From positions 1,054,001 through 1,118,000 of the forward strand of contig CP126202.1 of assembly GCA_030272155.1 (NCBI GenBank): a stretch of 64,000 nt of DNA, written 5' to 3'. This DNA comes from Tetradesmus obliquus. Lineage: Eukaryota; Chlorophyta; Chlorophyceae; Sphaeropleales; Scenedesmaceae. Below the pieces are notes generated by a model. That model did no database searches. It was given only the letters and a program-made list of their open reading frames with translations, and had not been told where the DNA came from. Positions 11,148 through 21,992 of this stretch are shown one piece after another. The stretch's first letter is position 1. Each line of letters starts with the position of its first letter. The position numbers and the translations under genes are program-made.

Positions 11148-14100
11148 AGCTGGCTTCACCATCCAGGAAGAACTTCCGTATGAACAGCAGCAGCAGCGCC
11201 GCGTCATCAAAGCTGCTCATGTAACCGAATGATGCCCTTACTGCCCCCGTGGGCTTGCCATCTATTACGTCATGCTCGTCCCAGCACACATGGCCTGCTG
11301 CATGGTGGGCTAGCACCTCATCGGGTGACAGACTCAGGTAGTGCGCGCATGCACCAGGGTTGCAGAAACAGCCTGCAGGGAGAGCAGGCACCATGTGCAG
11401 CGGCAGCATGCAGGCGGCAGTTGGCGGAGCCCTAGCAACCAGGCGATGGTCATGTGCTTAGCGACACCTGTAGCAGCACACATGCCACGCTGCGTGGTGC
11501 GCTAGCATCTCATCAGATGGCAGCTGCAGGTAGCGTGCGCAGGCGCCCGGGTTGCAGAAGCAGCCTGCAAGCAAAGGACGGTGTAAGCAGCTCAGCCTTG
11601 TTCCTTCTGCCCCCGGCCGTCCAGTAAACCCACGCGATTGCACCCACAAGAAGAAAACAAAAGCACAAGCGCAACACACCATAACACACATAGCAGTCAC
11701 ATACCTGTGCGCAGGCAGATGCCGTGAATCAGTGCCAGCTTGGCCACCTGTGCCCCACCCAGCTGACTCAAAACAACCAAAACAAACATTATTCAAACTA
11801 CATTCAGACTGCACTCAGACTTTGAGTTAGCGCACCCGTGCGCAAGCAGGTGCCGTGTTTCAGTGCCAGCTTGGCCGCCTCCTTGTGCCCCACGCAGCTG
11901 CCATCAACACACCACAACACGACCTGCAGAAGATCGTCATTCAGCACCACAAACACGGCAAAACAACATGTCATGGCACTTACCTGAGCACAGGCAGATG
12001 CCGTGAATCAGCGCCAGCTTTGCCACCTCCGTGTGCCCCACGCAGCGGCAACCCACAAGACCCAGCACTATGGAGAGCCACAAGCAGCACAACACACAGC
12101 TTGCCTGGAGCCACGCCCACGCAACACACACGTACATGCAAAGTGAAACACCGCAGCCACCTACATGTGCGCAAGCAGATGCCATGAATGAGCGCAAGCT
12201 TTGCCACCTCCCTGTGGCCCACCCAGCTGACTCAACAAAGTGACACACAGACAAACCGCCTGCAGCACCACACACAAAAAAACAGCTGCAGCAGCACTTA
12301 CCTGTGCGCAGGCAGATGCCGTGAATCAGTGCCAGCTTGGCCACCTCCCTGTGCCCCACGCAGCTGCCGTCAGGCCACACAACAACATGAAGGTGAACGT
12401 AAAGCCACCAGAAACACGGCAAAACTAGATGCAACACAGCGCACCAGTGCGCAGGCAGATGCCGTGTATCAGTGCCAGCTTGGCCACCTCCCTGTGCCCC
12501 ACCCAGCTGCCATCAGGCCACACAACAACATGAAGGTTAACGTAAAGCCACCAGAACCACGGCAAAACTTGATGCAACACAGCGCACCTGTGCGCAAGCA
12601 GATGCCGTGAATCAGCGCCAGCTTGGCAACTTCGCTATGCCCCACACAGTTGCCGTCAACACAATCAGAAATAACATGCAGAAGCATGGCTTATGGCACC
12701 ACACATGCAGTGGAACAATACATAGAAGCACTTACCTGTGCGCAGGCAGATGCCATGAATTAGCGCCAGCTTGGCCACTTCGCTATGCCCCACCCAGCTG
12801 CCGTCAGGCCCCAGCAAGTTGAAGGACACCACGGGACCCTGCAGCCGCATGAACTGGGCCAGGACAGCAGCATCTGGCGCCGCCGCCGCTGCTGCTGCTG
12901 CTGCTGCACAGCCATTTGCAGCAGCACCATGGCTGGTGTTGCTGCTGCTGTTGTGGTTTTTGCCTGTAGATGCATACGTCTGCAGCAGCTGCTGCACTGC
13001 AGGTGTGCAGTACAGCGCCGCTGCCTGCTGGCCGTTGCTGTGCTTCATTTGCAGCAGCTGCTGCGTGAGATGCCATGCGAGGCAGGCAGTGTGCTTGTCT
13101 ATTCGGCTGAAGCTGTCCCGCAGTGGCAGTGGCTGCTGCTGCTGCTGCTGCTGCTGCTGGATGTTGAGCCGCTGCTGCACGACGTTCCTGTCCTTGGTTG
13201 GTTTGCCGCAGCTGCTGTTGTTGCTGTCGCTGCTGCCGCTGCTGCTGCTGCTGTCACTGCTGCTGAGCCGTGCCAGCTGTGCGAAGCCATGCCTGGCAGC
13301 AGCAATGGAGGTGAAAGGCAGCGTGCCATCTTCCAAGCCAGCAGGACCGGAGCGCCTGCAGACACAACACAGCAGCAGCACACTTGTTGGTACAGATCCG
13401 ATGGCTTTTTGACGGTAGTAAAGTGAAAGGCAGCGTGCCATCCTCTAACCCTGCGGGGCCCTGACGCCTGCAAACACAATAATGGAGCAGCAAAACAGTT
13501 AGCGGTTGTATGGCTATGGGTTTAGTACCAGACCAAGCTTCACCTCACAACGTGCAGCTGCTCTGCCGCCACCCCTCCACTGTTCTGTCTCCAAAGTAGG
13601 CCGTACAAAAAACCCAGCAGTGACAGCAGCAGGGCCTGCCCTCACCTGACTACGTGCAACTGCTCTGTCACAGCCACCTCAACTGTAGCCCCACCCAAGT
13701 AGTCCTTGCAATCAAGCAGCATGAATCACAGCAGCACTAGCAGCAGCAGATACTAGCCTTACCTCATGGCATGCAGCTGCTCTGCCACCGCCACCTCCAC
13801 TGGTCCAACCATCAAGTAGGCCTTGAACAAAAAGAAGCAGCAGCAGCAAGGCCTGCCCTCACCTGACCACATGCAGTTGCTCTGCCACCGCCACCTCTAC
13901 TGTTCCGCCTCCAAAGTAGGCCTTATGCTGCAGCAGCAGCGGCAGCAGCGAGCGGCGCACCAGCAGCGCACCCAAGCCTGCAGCGCAGCCGGATTCATCA
14001 GCAGCAGCAGGGGCTGGAAGATTTGCCATGTTTGATAGAGGCGACGAGGGGTGGTGAGCAGCTTCAACTCCACCACCACACGCACAAACAAAGAAATGTG

Positions 14101-14476
14101 CACAAATGCATACTTGAAAGCTGCCCGGTCACTTGTGGGGTGGCCGCAGATCTTGCCAAAGCTGAGCGCAAGCAACAGTGGCTAATCTGCAGCAAATGCC
14201 AGGTGATACCGGAAAGCATCCCTGCATACTCACCTGTGGGGTGGCCGAAGATCTTGTAGAAGCTGAGCGCCAGCAACAACTGGCTTTCTAATCTGCAGCA
14301 AATGCCATGTAATACCTGAAAACATCTCTGCGTACTCACCTGTGGGGTGGCCAAAGATTTTGTAGAAGCTGAGCGCCAGCATGTCGATGCTGCAGTCTGA
14401 GCAGTCAGGCGGGTGGCTGCAGCAGGCCTTGGCAGCATCAACCAGCAGCCACCAGCGCTGCTGCTGCTGCTGCTGG

Positions 14477-14536
<60 letters not shown>

Positions 14537-14655
14537 GGTTGCTGCGGCTGCTGCTGCTGCTGCTGTTGCTGCTGCTGTTGCCGCGCCTGCTGCTGGTGTT
14601 GGTGCTGTTCGTGCTGGTGTGCCTGCCGCGGCATTGCTTGCTGTGTACCCGCCAA

Positions 14656-14686
<31 letters not shown>

Positions 14687-16184
14687 AGGTGGTGTATCAG
14701 CTTGGTGTCATACCTGCTGCCACTGAAGTTGCACTCTGCAGGAACAATAAGCAAGCTGTGCGCCACACCGTCACTCTGCTGCTGCTGCTGCTGTGCAACA
14801 GACTCGGCTGCACCCTCAGCCTGTGTCAGCTGCTGCTGCTGCTGCTGCTGCTGCACACTAGACTCATCTTCATGGCCAGCTTGCACCTGCTGCTGCTGCA
14901 GCAGCTGCTGCAGGTCCACTGGCTGCACTGCTGCGCCTGCTGCCAGTGCCAGCTGCCGCACCCCCAGTGCACTGTTGTGGTTTAAGGTTGAGTAGGCGCA
15001 GCAGCTGGCTCCTGCTGTCCAAGGGAATGCCTCCCCTGCAAGCTTCAGCGCTGCAGTGGCGCCTGATGTGAGGATGACCTGCAAGTGACAGAAGTACCAG
15101 AAGTAACATAAGTTTAGAAGTTGCATGGGCAGTGCTGCAGTGGCTCTGGACGTGAGGATGACCTGTGCATGACACAAGTGACACTAGAAGCAGAAGTATG
15201 ACCATCAGCAAGGTATGGCGTTTTTGGGATGCGCTGCTGACATGACAAATGGCAAGGCACGTTGGTGATGTTCAATACTGGCAGTTGTACATGCTCTGCT
15301 GTTGCATATGCCGCTGCCACGAAGGCATGGCAGTAAAGTAGCTTCACAGCAATGTGTGAATGGGACTACTGCATGGCTGGGGCAGCTGACAAGTGCAAGG
15401 CCTATGTCAAGCCAACGTTTGTGAATGGAGATGGTCACAAGGATGCCCGGTGGGATTACAACTTTACCTTTGACACGTCGCAAGCCATGACAGCTACAAA
15501 ATCTCTCCCACTGCATCATTGGGCCACAGCAATCCAGCAGATGTGACAGATCCTGACATTGCTGTTCTCAAGGAACTTGTAAGATCCTTGTGGATCTTGC
15601 AATAACCATCCTCTCACCTCGTATTCGTCTGGTGGAGCATTTAGCATGTGCAGCGTGAGCAGGCGCAGCTGCGCCACAGCAGCAGGCGTGGCATCCAACC
15701 CACTGCCCAGCTGGCTGTGAGGGTTGGCAAACAGCTGCTGCGAGAGCTCTGCGTGTGCTGCTGCCAGCTGCTGCACGGAGTAAAGCGTTGTGGCTGCATG
15801 GTCGAGGTATGTGAGGCTGTGCAGCTGTGGGAAGTGGCTGCTACGCAGTTCCTGCAAGCCTCCAGGCACAGCATAGCAGGCATAGCCCAGGCTGTGGAAG
15901 TGCTGCTCGAACGCAGCCCTCTGCTCCGTGATTGCTTTGCGGTCAGGTTCTCCTAACCAGAAGGAGCTTTCTGCAGAGTTGGTGGCATCTAATTGTTGTG
16001 TAGCAGAGCTTGGTGGTGGTGCTGCTGCTGTGCCCACGTGTTCATCACGCGTCGCAGCCTGCCGTGCATGTTTGTCGCGCGAAATCTTTGTGCTACCAAC
16101 CAGAAAGTACAATGTATCAATCAGGTAGCTCCATGTGGTGAACAGCAGCAGCAAGAACTCGTGAAGCGCACTCATCGCAACCAT
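9472..16184 (-). CDS. MOCOS: Molybdenum cofactor sulfurase (MOCOS/ABA3 type)
   Basis: PLP enzyme that moves sulfur from cysteine to the molybdenum cofactor of xanthine dehydrogenase and aldehyde oxidase. Exons: 15618-16184, 14340-15078, 13863-13977, 12736-13355, 9472-11372. Phases agree throughout (about 1313 codons). Order: class-V aminotransferase part (YLDHAATTLYS; VILTSGATAALKLAGEAFPW; PLP lysine in LALSFYKIFGHPTGLGALL; KAYFGGGTVEVAVAEQ; EDGTLPF; LIHGICLRTGCFCNPGACA), then the MOSC N-terminal beta barrel (LSAIYLYPIKSCAPQAV) and MOSC domain (CGRCDMVRIDQATGQ). It is far longer than the usual 800-900 residues because of poly-Gln, poly-Ala and poly-Ser runs. Odd: the first ATG gives a hydrophobic start (ALHEFLLLLFTTWSYLIDTLYF), unusual for a cytosolic enzyme. 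Several exons have partial tandem copies. Confidence 0.92.
11506..11566 (-). repeat. Alternative head copy of sulfurase exon 5
   Basis: A diverged copy of the exon starting at 11372, behind its own acceptor TTGCAG: GCFCNPGACARYLQLPSDEM and on. Coding potential continues to about 11463 before ending. It is well preserved and lies upstream of the full exon, so it could be spliced in as an alternative start of the exon. Confidence 0.85.
11700..12665 (-). repeat. Seven tail-plus-donor copies of sulfurase exon 4
   Basis: Copies near 11701-11768, 11826-11905, 11978-12050, 12165-12235, 12297-12376, 12441-12520 and 12585-12665 repeat WVGHSEVAKLALIHGICLRT with donors mostly of GTAAGTG or GTGCG type. 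The full exon is 12736-13355. Spacing is about 120-190 bases. The copies start at about the same exon position (GGCCTGATGGCAG). Confidence 0.92.
13400..13468 (-). repeat. Head copy of sulfurase exon 4
   Basis: Repeats acceptor plus GPxGLEDGTLPFT upstream of the real exon start at 13355, then runs into an in-frame stop. Confidence 0.75.
13540..13832 (-). repeat. Three tail-plus-donor copies of sulfurase exon 3
   Basis: 13545-13607, 13640-13710 and 13757-13829 repeat the end of exon 13863-13977 (AYFGGGTVEVAVAEQLHVVR) with its GTGAGG-type donor. Copies are diverged at many positions. Confidence 0.85.
14125..14280 (-). repeat. Two tail-plus-donor copies of sulfurase exon 2 including the PLP-lysine motif
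   Basis: About 14222-14275 encodes LLLALSFYKIFGHPTG and about 14130-14178 the decayed SLALSFGKICGHPTS. Both are followed by donor sequence. The real exon ends at 14340. Confidence 0.85.
14450..14700 (-). repeat. CTG/CAG tract coding poly-Gln inside sulfurase exon 2
   Basis: Near-pure trinucleotide runs, interrupted by CGG, GTT and similar, read as poly-Gln/His in the sulfurase frame between KLIHHLW and RWWLLVDAAKACC. Antisense frames show poly-Leu or poly-Cys only. Confidence 0.85.
15128..15165 (-). repeat. Head copy of sulfurase exon 2
   Basis: CAG followed by VILTSRATAAL, repeating the acceptor side of exon 14340-15078 just upstream of it. Confidence 0.75.
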
Positions 16185-17630
16185 CTCCAACCCATTAGGT
16201 CTTTCACAGATGAAAACACACGCAAAAAACGACACGTTATACTTCGCTTGCGCCTGGTTATCAATGACGTAGTGTGCCAGGCGAGCTAATCCCTTACACC
16301 ACTCAAGAACCCTTGTTGGTGGCTGAGTCAGCCCTGTTCAAGGCCCCACCCTTTTTGGGAGCGTGGCGCTATGGCCTCTGCTGTCTGTATGGCTTGCTCT
16401 GTGCGACAAAAGCAAACGCTCAAACAATGTGCCATTATCACATGCTCATCAGTTCTGCTCTGCACCAAAACTGCTGCTCCTTTGTTGAGGTTGTGCCAGG
16501 CTGTGTTCATCAACCCCCTGCTGTTTGTAGGATGTCCCTGCAGCTGCTTTCCATGAACTCGCGCCCCTAAGCACAGAACAAGGTATAAACTGCTTAGAGT
16601 GATGATGCATAATTCGCCACACCGCGCCACACATCGTGGAAAACCATATGTTACACAGCCAGCATCACTGAGGTGGAAATTGCAATTGCAATTCACTCCT
16701 TACCTTCAAAAGTTTGCTTGACCACAGCGCCTACTTCCAGAGATACATGGCAACCACCAGCAGCAGCAAGGCAACTGCATCTGCTGCCCAGGCCTGCTGC
16801 TGCGTGCAACTGCAATGCACAGCTACAGGATTACTGCCTGCAGTGCCTGAATGCACCTCGCATGCATACGCCAACATCATGTATGATACGCCACAGCACC
16901 CAATATATGCAGCGCCAAACATGTGCAGCGCCTAACATATGCAGCGCCTAACATATGCAGAGCTGCCCCCTTCTGCATGCACTGGCAACTTCCCCACCAG
17001 CAGCTGCACACAAGCCAGACCCGTACCACCGCCAGAGAGCATAATATCATATGCGGGTGCGTAGCAGGGCATGAGGCATTGTTTACTATCCACAGCAACC
17101 TGCCATGCCGCAACAGCTGCCTCAATCTCCACCCTGACCCTGCCCTGCCAGACCAAGCAAGCACAGCAACTGCAACTGCACGCCCCCTTCACCTACTGCC
17201 AGCTGCTGCGTCCAGTAGGCCATCAGCAGCCAGCACGAGCGTCACAGCCGCTGCTGCTGCAGTTCCGACAACTGCTGCTGCTGCTGCTGCTGCCCCTGTT
17301 TCTGCTGCTGCCGCAGAGCGGCTGCCACACACTGCCCGCGCCACCCAGCTCGCGCTGCTGCGCCGACACAGCGGCAGCTGCCCTCTGCCCACTGCTGCGG
17401 CTGCCACGCAGCTGCCTTTGAACCGACAGGACTGCTGCACACTGCCAGTAGCTTGGCGCACGCTGTCCAAAACCACCAGCCATTTCAGCAGCAGAAGCAG
17501 CGGGGCCCAAGCATCGCTGTGTGTGTGTGGCTGTGCTGCATTACTCCTTGTTGCTGGGGTGGTCCGAGGGCACGTGGCCGGGCCTACGACACGGCAGCAG
17601 CAGCAGCAATGACAGGAGCAGCGATCAGAA
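16185..17630. other. No firm gene; 5' flank of sulfurase and possible unplaced last exon of the 18-20 kb gene
   Basis: 16185-17150 shows no conserved coding motif; 16915-16965 holds three short repeats of GCGCCTAACATATGCA type. 17190-17450 is open in all three minus frames and Ala/Gln/Ser-rich. It may contain the terminal exon of the neighbouring minus-strand gene, but I cannot choose a frame. Confidence 0.35.
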
Positions 17631-17639
17631 ACAGCTGCA

Positions 17640-18080
17640 GCGTGTTGGTGTTGCTGATGGAGTCGAGCAAGCAGCACTTCCGCCCGCCAGCCAAGCCACA
17701 GACAGGCAACTGAGATAGCAGCAACAGACAGGCAGCTAGGCATGACCAGCTGAAATAACTGACATGCCCACTCACGGCTTGTGAGTGTCGCTGATGGTGT
17801 CAAGCAAGAACAGCAAACACACAGCTACAGCAGCAGCTGCTGCCCAGTCACGGCTTGTTGGCGTCGCTGATGGTGACAAGCATGCACACCTGCCACCAAC
17901 CAGCCAGGCCACAGATAGGCCATCTGCTAAATCAACAGCGGCAGCAGCAGCAGCTGCCCACTCACGGCTTGTTGGCGTCGCTGATGGTGACAAGCATGCA
18001 CAACTGCCACCAACCATCCAGGCCACATATAGGCAAATTGCTAAATCGACCACGACGGCAGCAGCAGCAGCTGCCCACTC
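17640..18080 (-). repeat. About four tail-plus-donor copies of the exon 18083-18157
   Basis: Copies ending at about 17650, 17772, 17840 and 17960 encode variants of the exon end (ISNTNT, TISDTHKP, TISDANKP, TISDANKP; real exon VSDTNKP), most followed by GTGAGTGG. CAG runs separate them. All lie downstream of the full exon. Confidence 0.85.
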
Positions 18081-18082
18081 AC

Positions 18083-19873
18083 GGCTTGTTGGTGTCGCTG
18101 ACGGGTGCGAAGCGGTCCCAGCCCTCATCCGCGATGCGCTTCAGGCGGTCCTGCTCCCTGTGAGCACGCAGCACATGCAGAAACAGCAGCAGCAGGTGAG
18201 CAGCAGGCTTAGGGTGTGGTGCATTGAGTGCTGAGTGCTTGACCCAGCCCTCGTCTGCGACGCGCTTTAGGCGGTCCTGCTCCTCACAGGCAGCACCGCA
18301 GCAGCAGATGCAACGCTGAAGTGAGCAGCCGATAAGCTGCTACAGCCTACTGCTGCTGCCTAGTGCTGCCGCTTTGTAATGCCACCTGCTGCTGCCGCGT
18401 GCAACTGCTGATGGCACATGGTGTGCCAAGCTGTTGCTGCTGCTGCTGCCCAGTGCCGGCACTGATGAGTACCATCTTGTGGTGCCAGCTCGTGCTGCGC
18501 CCTGCTGCTGTTGATGGCGCACAGGCTGATCGCGCTGCTGCTGCTGCTGCTGCTGCTGCTGATCATCCGCTGAATCAGCTCCAGGCGCTCCATGTCACGT
18601 CCCTCTGCTGCTGCGAATCGCAACAGTAGCACCTACTTAAACTGCTGCTGCTGCTGCTGCCGCTCAGCTCTTCTGCTGAAGGAGCTCCAGGCGCTCCACG
18701 TCCATCCCTTTGCTGCTGCCAGTGCAGCATGTCATGTGCTTAAACTGCTGCTACCGCTGCTGCTGCTGCTGCTGCCTCTCACCTCTTCTGCTTGATCAGC
18801 TCCAGGCGCTCCATGTCCTTCCTGATCTGCTCGGGGTCGGGCTCCTCCTCAACCACCTTCCTGCAAGCCGGCACGTCAGCAGGAGCAGCGGTGCCACGTC
18901 AGCATCATCAATATAACGAATCAAGCCATAGCAATAACGCCATCGGCCCACGCCCCACTGGAGCCACAAAGAGAGAGTGCGCCACGTCAGCAGCAGCAGC
19001 AGCAGCAGTGCCACGTCAGCATCATCAAAATAACGAATCAAGCCATAGCGATAACGCCATCGGCCCCACGCCCCATTGGAGCCACGAAGAGAGGGTGCCA
19101 CGTCAGCAGCAGCAGCGGCAGCAGCAGTGCCAGGTCAGCAGCAACTGACTTCGGGCAGTATGGCTGGTTGTTGCTGATCATGCTGTTGAAAATTGCTGAC
19201 ACAAGCAGCGCTGCACCGGAGGTCCGCATTGCGCTGCGCCAAAAGCATGTGCTGCGGTATGACATGCTGCACCATCCAATGCTGACGAGTCATGCATGCA
19301 TGCATGTGCAAGCGCAGCAGCAGCTGCTCATCTGCTCACTTCTTGCGTGGCGCGGAAGCCAGGTACTCGTTCAGCGGCTCCTCGCTGCTCTCCTCCTCAC
19401 TGGACTCATCTTCGTCCTCATCGTCTTCGCTTCCGCTGGGAGGCAGCTTGCCTGCTGTCTTGCTCTGGCCCCCTTCACTGCTGCTGGCTTTCTGCTTCTG
19501 CTTGTCTGCTGCCTCGCCCTCCTTCCCCTCCTCGCCTTCCTCGTCGCTGCCACTGTCGCTGGGAGGAAGCATGCCGACGTTTGACCGTTGACCACCTGTC
19601 GTTCAGCAGCAGGACAGCGGTCAGCACGCGTGGCAAGTAGCGGTCAGGCCACCCGCAACTACTGCTCACGATCCGGCGCCTGCCTACTGCTTCGGGTGCT
19701 GTCAAGCATATTAAACAACAACGACACATGTTGGTGAAATACTTTGGATGGATCAGCTCACCAAGGCCGCGTTGTGGCTCGATCTCTTCCTCTGAGTCCT
19801 CATCCTCCTTGCCTCTGCCCTTGCTGCCCCTGTACGCTCCTCTACGCGACCCGTGACCCCTAGTCTTGCCCAT
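18083..19873 (-). CDS. Acidic Ser/Glu-rich protein, PP28/PDAP1-like (tentative); last exon not located
   Basis: Exons: 19762-19873 (ATG; MGKTRGHGSRRGAYRGSKGR), 19340-19595 (long acidic Ser/Glu/Asp stretch with LPPSDSGSDEE and SSEEESSEEPLNEYLA), 18783-18860 (EEEPDPEQIRKDMERLELIK) and 18083-18157 (DRLKRIADEGWDRFAPVSDT). Phases join exactly, leaving phase 2 after exon 4, so at least one more exon must follow below 18083. A basic start, acidic CK2-like centre and a charged helix of the (D/M)ERL-x-L-I-x-x-R/K type resemble 28-kDa heat- and acid-stable phosphoproteins, but I am not certain of the family. Exons 3 and 4 have partial tandem copies. A nuclear or cytosolic soluble protein is likely by composition. 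Confidence 0.6.
18240..18290 (-). repeat. Head copy of exon 18083-18157
   Basis: Repeats EQDRLKRVADEG behind an acceptor-like CTGTGAG/CAG junction, just upstream of the full exon. Confidence 0.75.
18545..18715 (-). repeat. Two tail copies of exon 18783-18860
   Basis: About 18552-18605 (GRDMERLELIQ) and 18670-18712 repeat the DMERLELIKQKR tail, flanked by (CTG)n. Confidence 0.8.
18870..19140. repeat. Tandem repeat of about 130 bases in an intron
   Basis: 18885-18975 and 19010-19100 share CAGCATCATCAA-ATAACGAA, TCAAGCCATAGC and CATCGGCCC-ACGCCCC with few changes, each flanked by CAG runs. It is intronic in the model above and non-coding. Confidence 0.8.
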
Positions 19874-20310
19874 CTCTGCTGTCTAGCTGCCTTGACGCAC
19901 GGCCTGGTGTGATGAAATGGCAGTAGGCGCAGTGGCTCCTAGCAACTGTGTGCTGTACTGTGTTTGCTCTGGCAACTGATGCGAGAGTCTGGAGAGCAGC
20001 TTGTCGACACTAAAACAGCAACTGGAGACATACGTGTCTTGCTTTGTTTACTCAGCAGCTCAGCTGCCATAACATGCTTGCGGATCAATGAACCCTACGT
20101 AACGCGCTGTCACGTGACGCCACCTGGCGCCTCTGTCCAATGCATGCCGTGGGTAGCCATACCTCTGCAGCGCCTTGCTCTTTATGCATCAGCACAATTT
20201 GGAGGCAAGTGCACGCCACCATAATGTGTCATAGTGTGACAGAAGGTGACGCTGCCATGCCGCAAGGCAGGACATGTGACTTCACATGATGCTATGGTGC
20301 CGGGCAGCCG
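19874..20310. other. No supported gene
   Basis: 5' flank of the acidic-protein gene. No conserved coding motif on either strand. Confidence 0.4.
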
Positions 20311-20317
20311 TGCCTAC

Positions 20318-20450
20318 ACGAACAGCCCCACTCGGAGTGCCAGAAGACTATGGCGGCGGTCTTCTGGCTCAGCACTGCTTCAAGGTGCGCAGCTGTGCAT
20401 CACGGTCAGTGACCAGCGTCTTTTGGGATCCTGGCTTGGGCTAGAATTTG
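20318..20450 (+). repeat. Dispersed repeat, copy 1
   Basis: About 125 bases closely match the reverse complement of 32700-32830: CACTCGGAGTGCCAG-AGACT, TTCAAGGTGCGCAGCTGTGCAT, GGATCCTGGCTT and CTAGAATT-GTCA. In both copies one frame reads PTRSARRLWR...ALL-GAQLCIT. Probably a fragment of a transposable element; the family is not identified. Confidence 0.8.
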
Positions 20451-20507
20451 TCATTGTACATGTCCACCCTCATGCCTTGAAACCCTGTGCAGCTTCTTTG
20501 TGTGGGG

Positions 20508-20580
20508 GAAGGTAGGGGTTAGGGAACTAGGGTAAGAGAGGGTAGGGGGAAGGGTGGGATGCCATAACCCGGCGGAAGAG
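20508..20580 (+). other. G-rich tract with repeated GGG runs
   Basis: More than ten G-runs within about 70 bases (GGGGGAAGGTAGGGGTTAGGG, then further GGG/GGGG). It could form a quadruplex. It does not match an ordered telomere repeat. Confidence 0.6.
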
Positions 20581-20599
20581 GGAGGCACGCTGTGCGGCA

Positions 20600-21390
20600 G
20601 TGGGAGCTGAGCTCACAGGCAGAGCGGCCCGCTACAACAGTCCCTCAGAAGTTTGGGCCATTGAAGCTAGCCTGAGCGATGCCGCAGCCAAACACTGACT
20701 CATTCAGATGCCACTGTCGGCCTCCTGCAAGTTGGAGTCCCAGCGCGGGGACCTGCGTCCATGAGGTGCATGCAGCACATGATGCCACAGCAAGCCACTT
20801 GCCTGCTAGTAGCAGGGTGTCAGTCTTAAGAAGGCACCGGCAGTTCCTGGAAATCATAATCATCATCAGCAGCAATGCAAAACATGAAATTAAAATACTT
20901 CGACACCGCTAATTGCAATTTGTGGAATGCACTAGTACCAGTACTGATGCCACAGCAGGTAGCAGGGTGATGGAAGGCATGAATGCCATGACCAATCACG
21001 GCATGGATATCTGCTGACCAGTATGCTTGTTTTGAGTTTGGCGCCCATGCACCAATCGCACCAGGTGCGGCGCGTACGCAGTTGCATGCACCGTGCTGAG
21101 CCATCTGCACAGTACAGATGTGGTATTCCTTTGCCACTGGCAACATGGCGTGTTGTTATTCTCAATTCAGTGAATAAGAGTACAGAGAGACTTAGGGGCA
21201 AGCTCGATGCTTGCCAGCCTACGCCAGCTGGCCGCACAAATGATTCTGGCAGCAAACCCTACAGCCTGTCTGAGATGCCTCACAGGCCTGTGCCTAGGCA
21301 CTAGCACGCGTCCAAGGAAGTGCTTGCTTGGTGGCTGCAGGTTTGGCACCCCACACCAGCGCAGCTGCCCCTGACAAATGCATACATTGA
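20600..21390. other. No supported gene
   Basis: Several open frames on both strands without recognisable motifs; one minus frame has CADGSARC...TWCDWC, which is not enough to call a zinc finger. Confidence 0.35.
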
Positions 21391-21396
21391 CTTCCT

Positions 21397-21903
21397 CTAC
21401 GATACGGCGCAAAGGCCGTGTGCTGCGATTGCACTGCTTGGGCCCAGCAGACTCTGGAGGGACTTGCAGTGGGACGCGCCACTCCGGACAGTGGAGGGTT
21501 CAAGCAAGGTGAGAAACCTCAAATATTTTCTTGGACTACTACAAAGGATGCCGATGCGCAGATCCAGCCAGTCACCAGTGCCAGTCGCATCACGAGGCAC
21601 TTTGTACCTCAGGATCAACGAGGTACAGCTTGCATTACCGATAACCCTCGTTGCTCGCCTCCATTTTCGGCGGCTGCTAACAGTGTTTTGAGCAAGTGCG
21701 AGGTTCCCGGCGCTTCCCCTTTCCCTGATCCTCCTGTGCAGCCTCTGTACCTGGTGATAGAGCCGCCGATTGTTAATTTGCTGGACACTTAAGCTGTTTT
21801 GACAGTTCTCGTCGTCAGAAGCGCTTCCTGCACGCGCCCCCTGGGCGTTAGGGTCCGGTGCAACAATTGGTATTTCTGGCATCGTGAGGGACCCCCGGTC
21901 CAC
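21397..21903 (-). CDS. Hypothetical basic protein, divergent to the zinc-finger gene (weak)
   Basis: A 168-codon frame starting about 90 bases upstream of the zinc-finger gene on the other strand. The first 70 residues look protein-like: acidic/polar start (MPEIPIVAPDPNAQ), then a basic helical stretch (RRLYHQVQRLHRRIRERG). The rest has no motif. No family recognised. It could be a small gene, a transposon remnant, or chance. If real, it would share a short bidirectional promoter with the zinc-finger gene. Confidence 0.25.
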   Translation of the reverse strand: MDRGSLTMPEIPIVAPDPNAQGARAGSASDDENCQNSLSVQQINNRRLYHQVQRLHRRIRERGSAGNLALAQNTVSSRRKWRRATRVIGNASCTSLILRYKVPRDATGTGDWLDLRIGILCSSPRKYLRFLTLLEPSTVRSGASHCKSLQSLLGPSSAIAAHGLCAVS

Positions 21904-21992
21904 CTCGCACGATCTGCGCTTCCGCTGTGCTTTACAGAAATCTTAGGCAGGATGCGCGTGTAGGAAGGAATGAGTGCCTGAGCGCCTGAGCC

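Noticed and set aside
14381..14995. Plus-strand poly-Leu and poly-Cys frames of about 200 codons
   Set aside because: Antisense reading of the CAG tracts in sulfurase exon 2; no family motif.
20508..20580. Interstitial telomere repeat
   Set aside because: G-runs are irregular; no ordered TTTAGGG or TTTTAGGG units.
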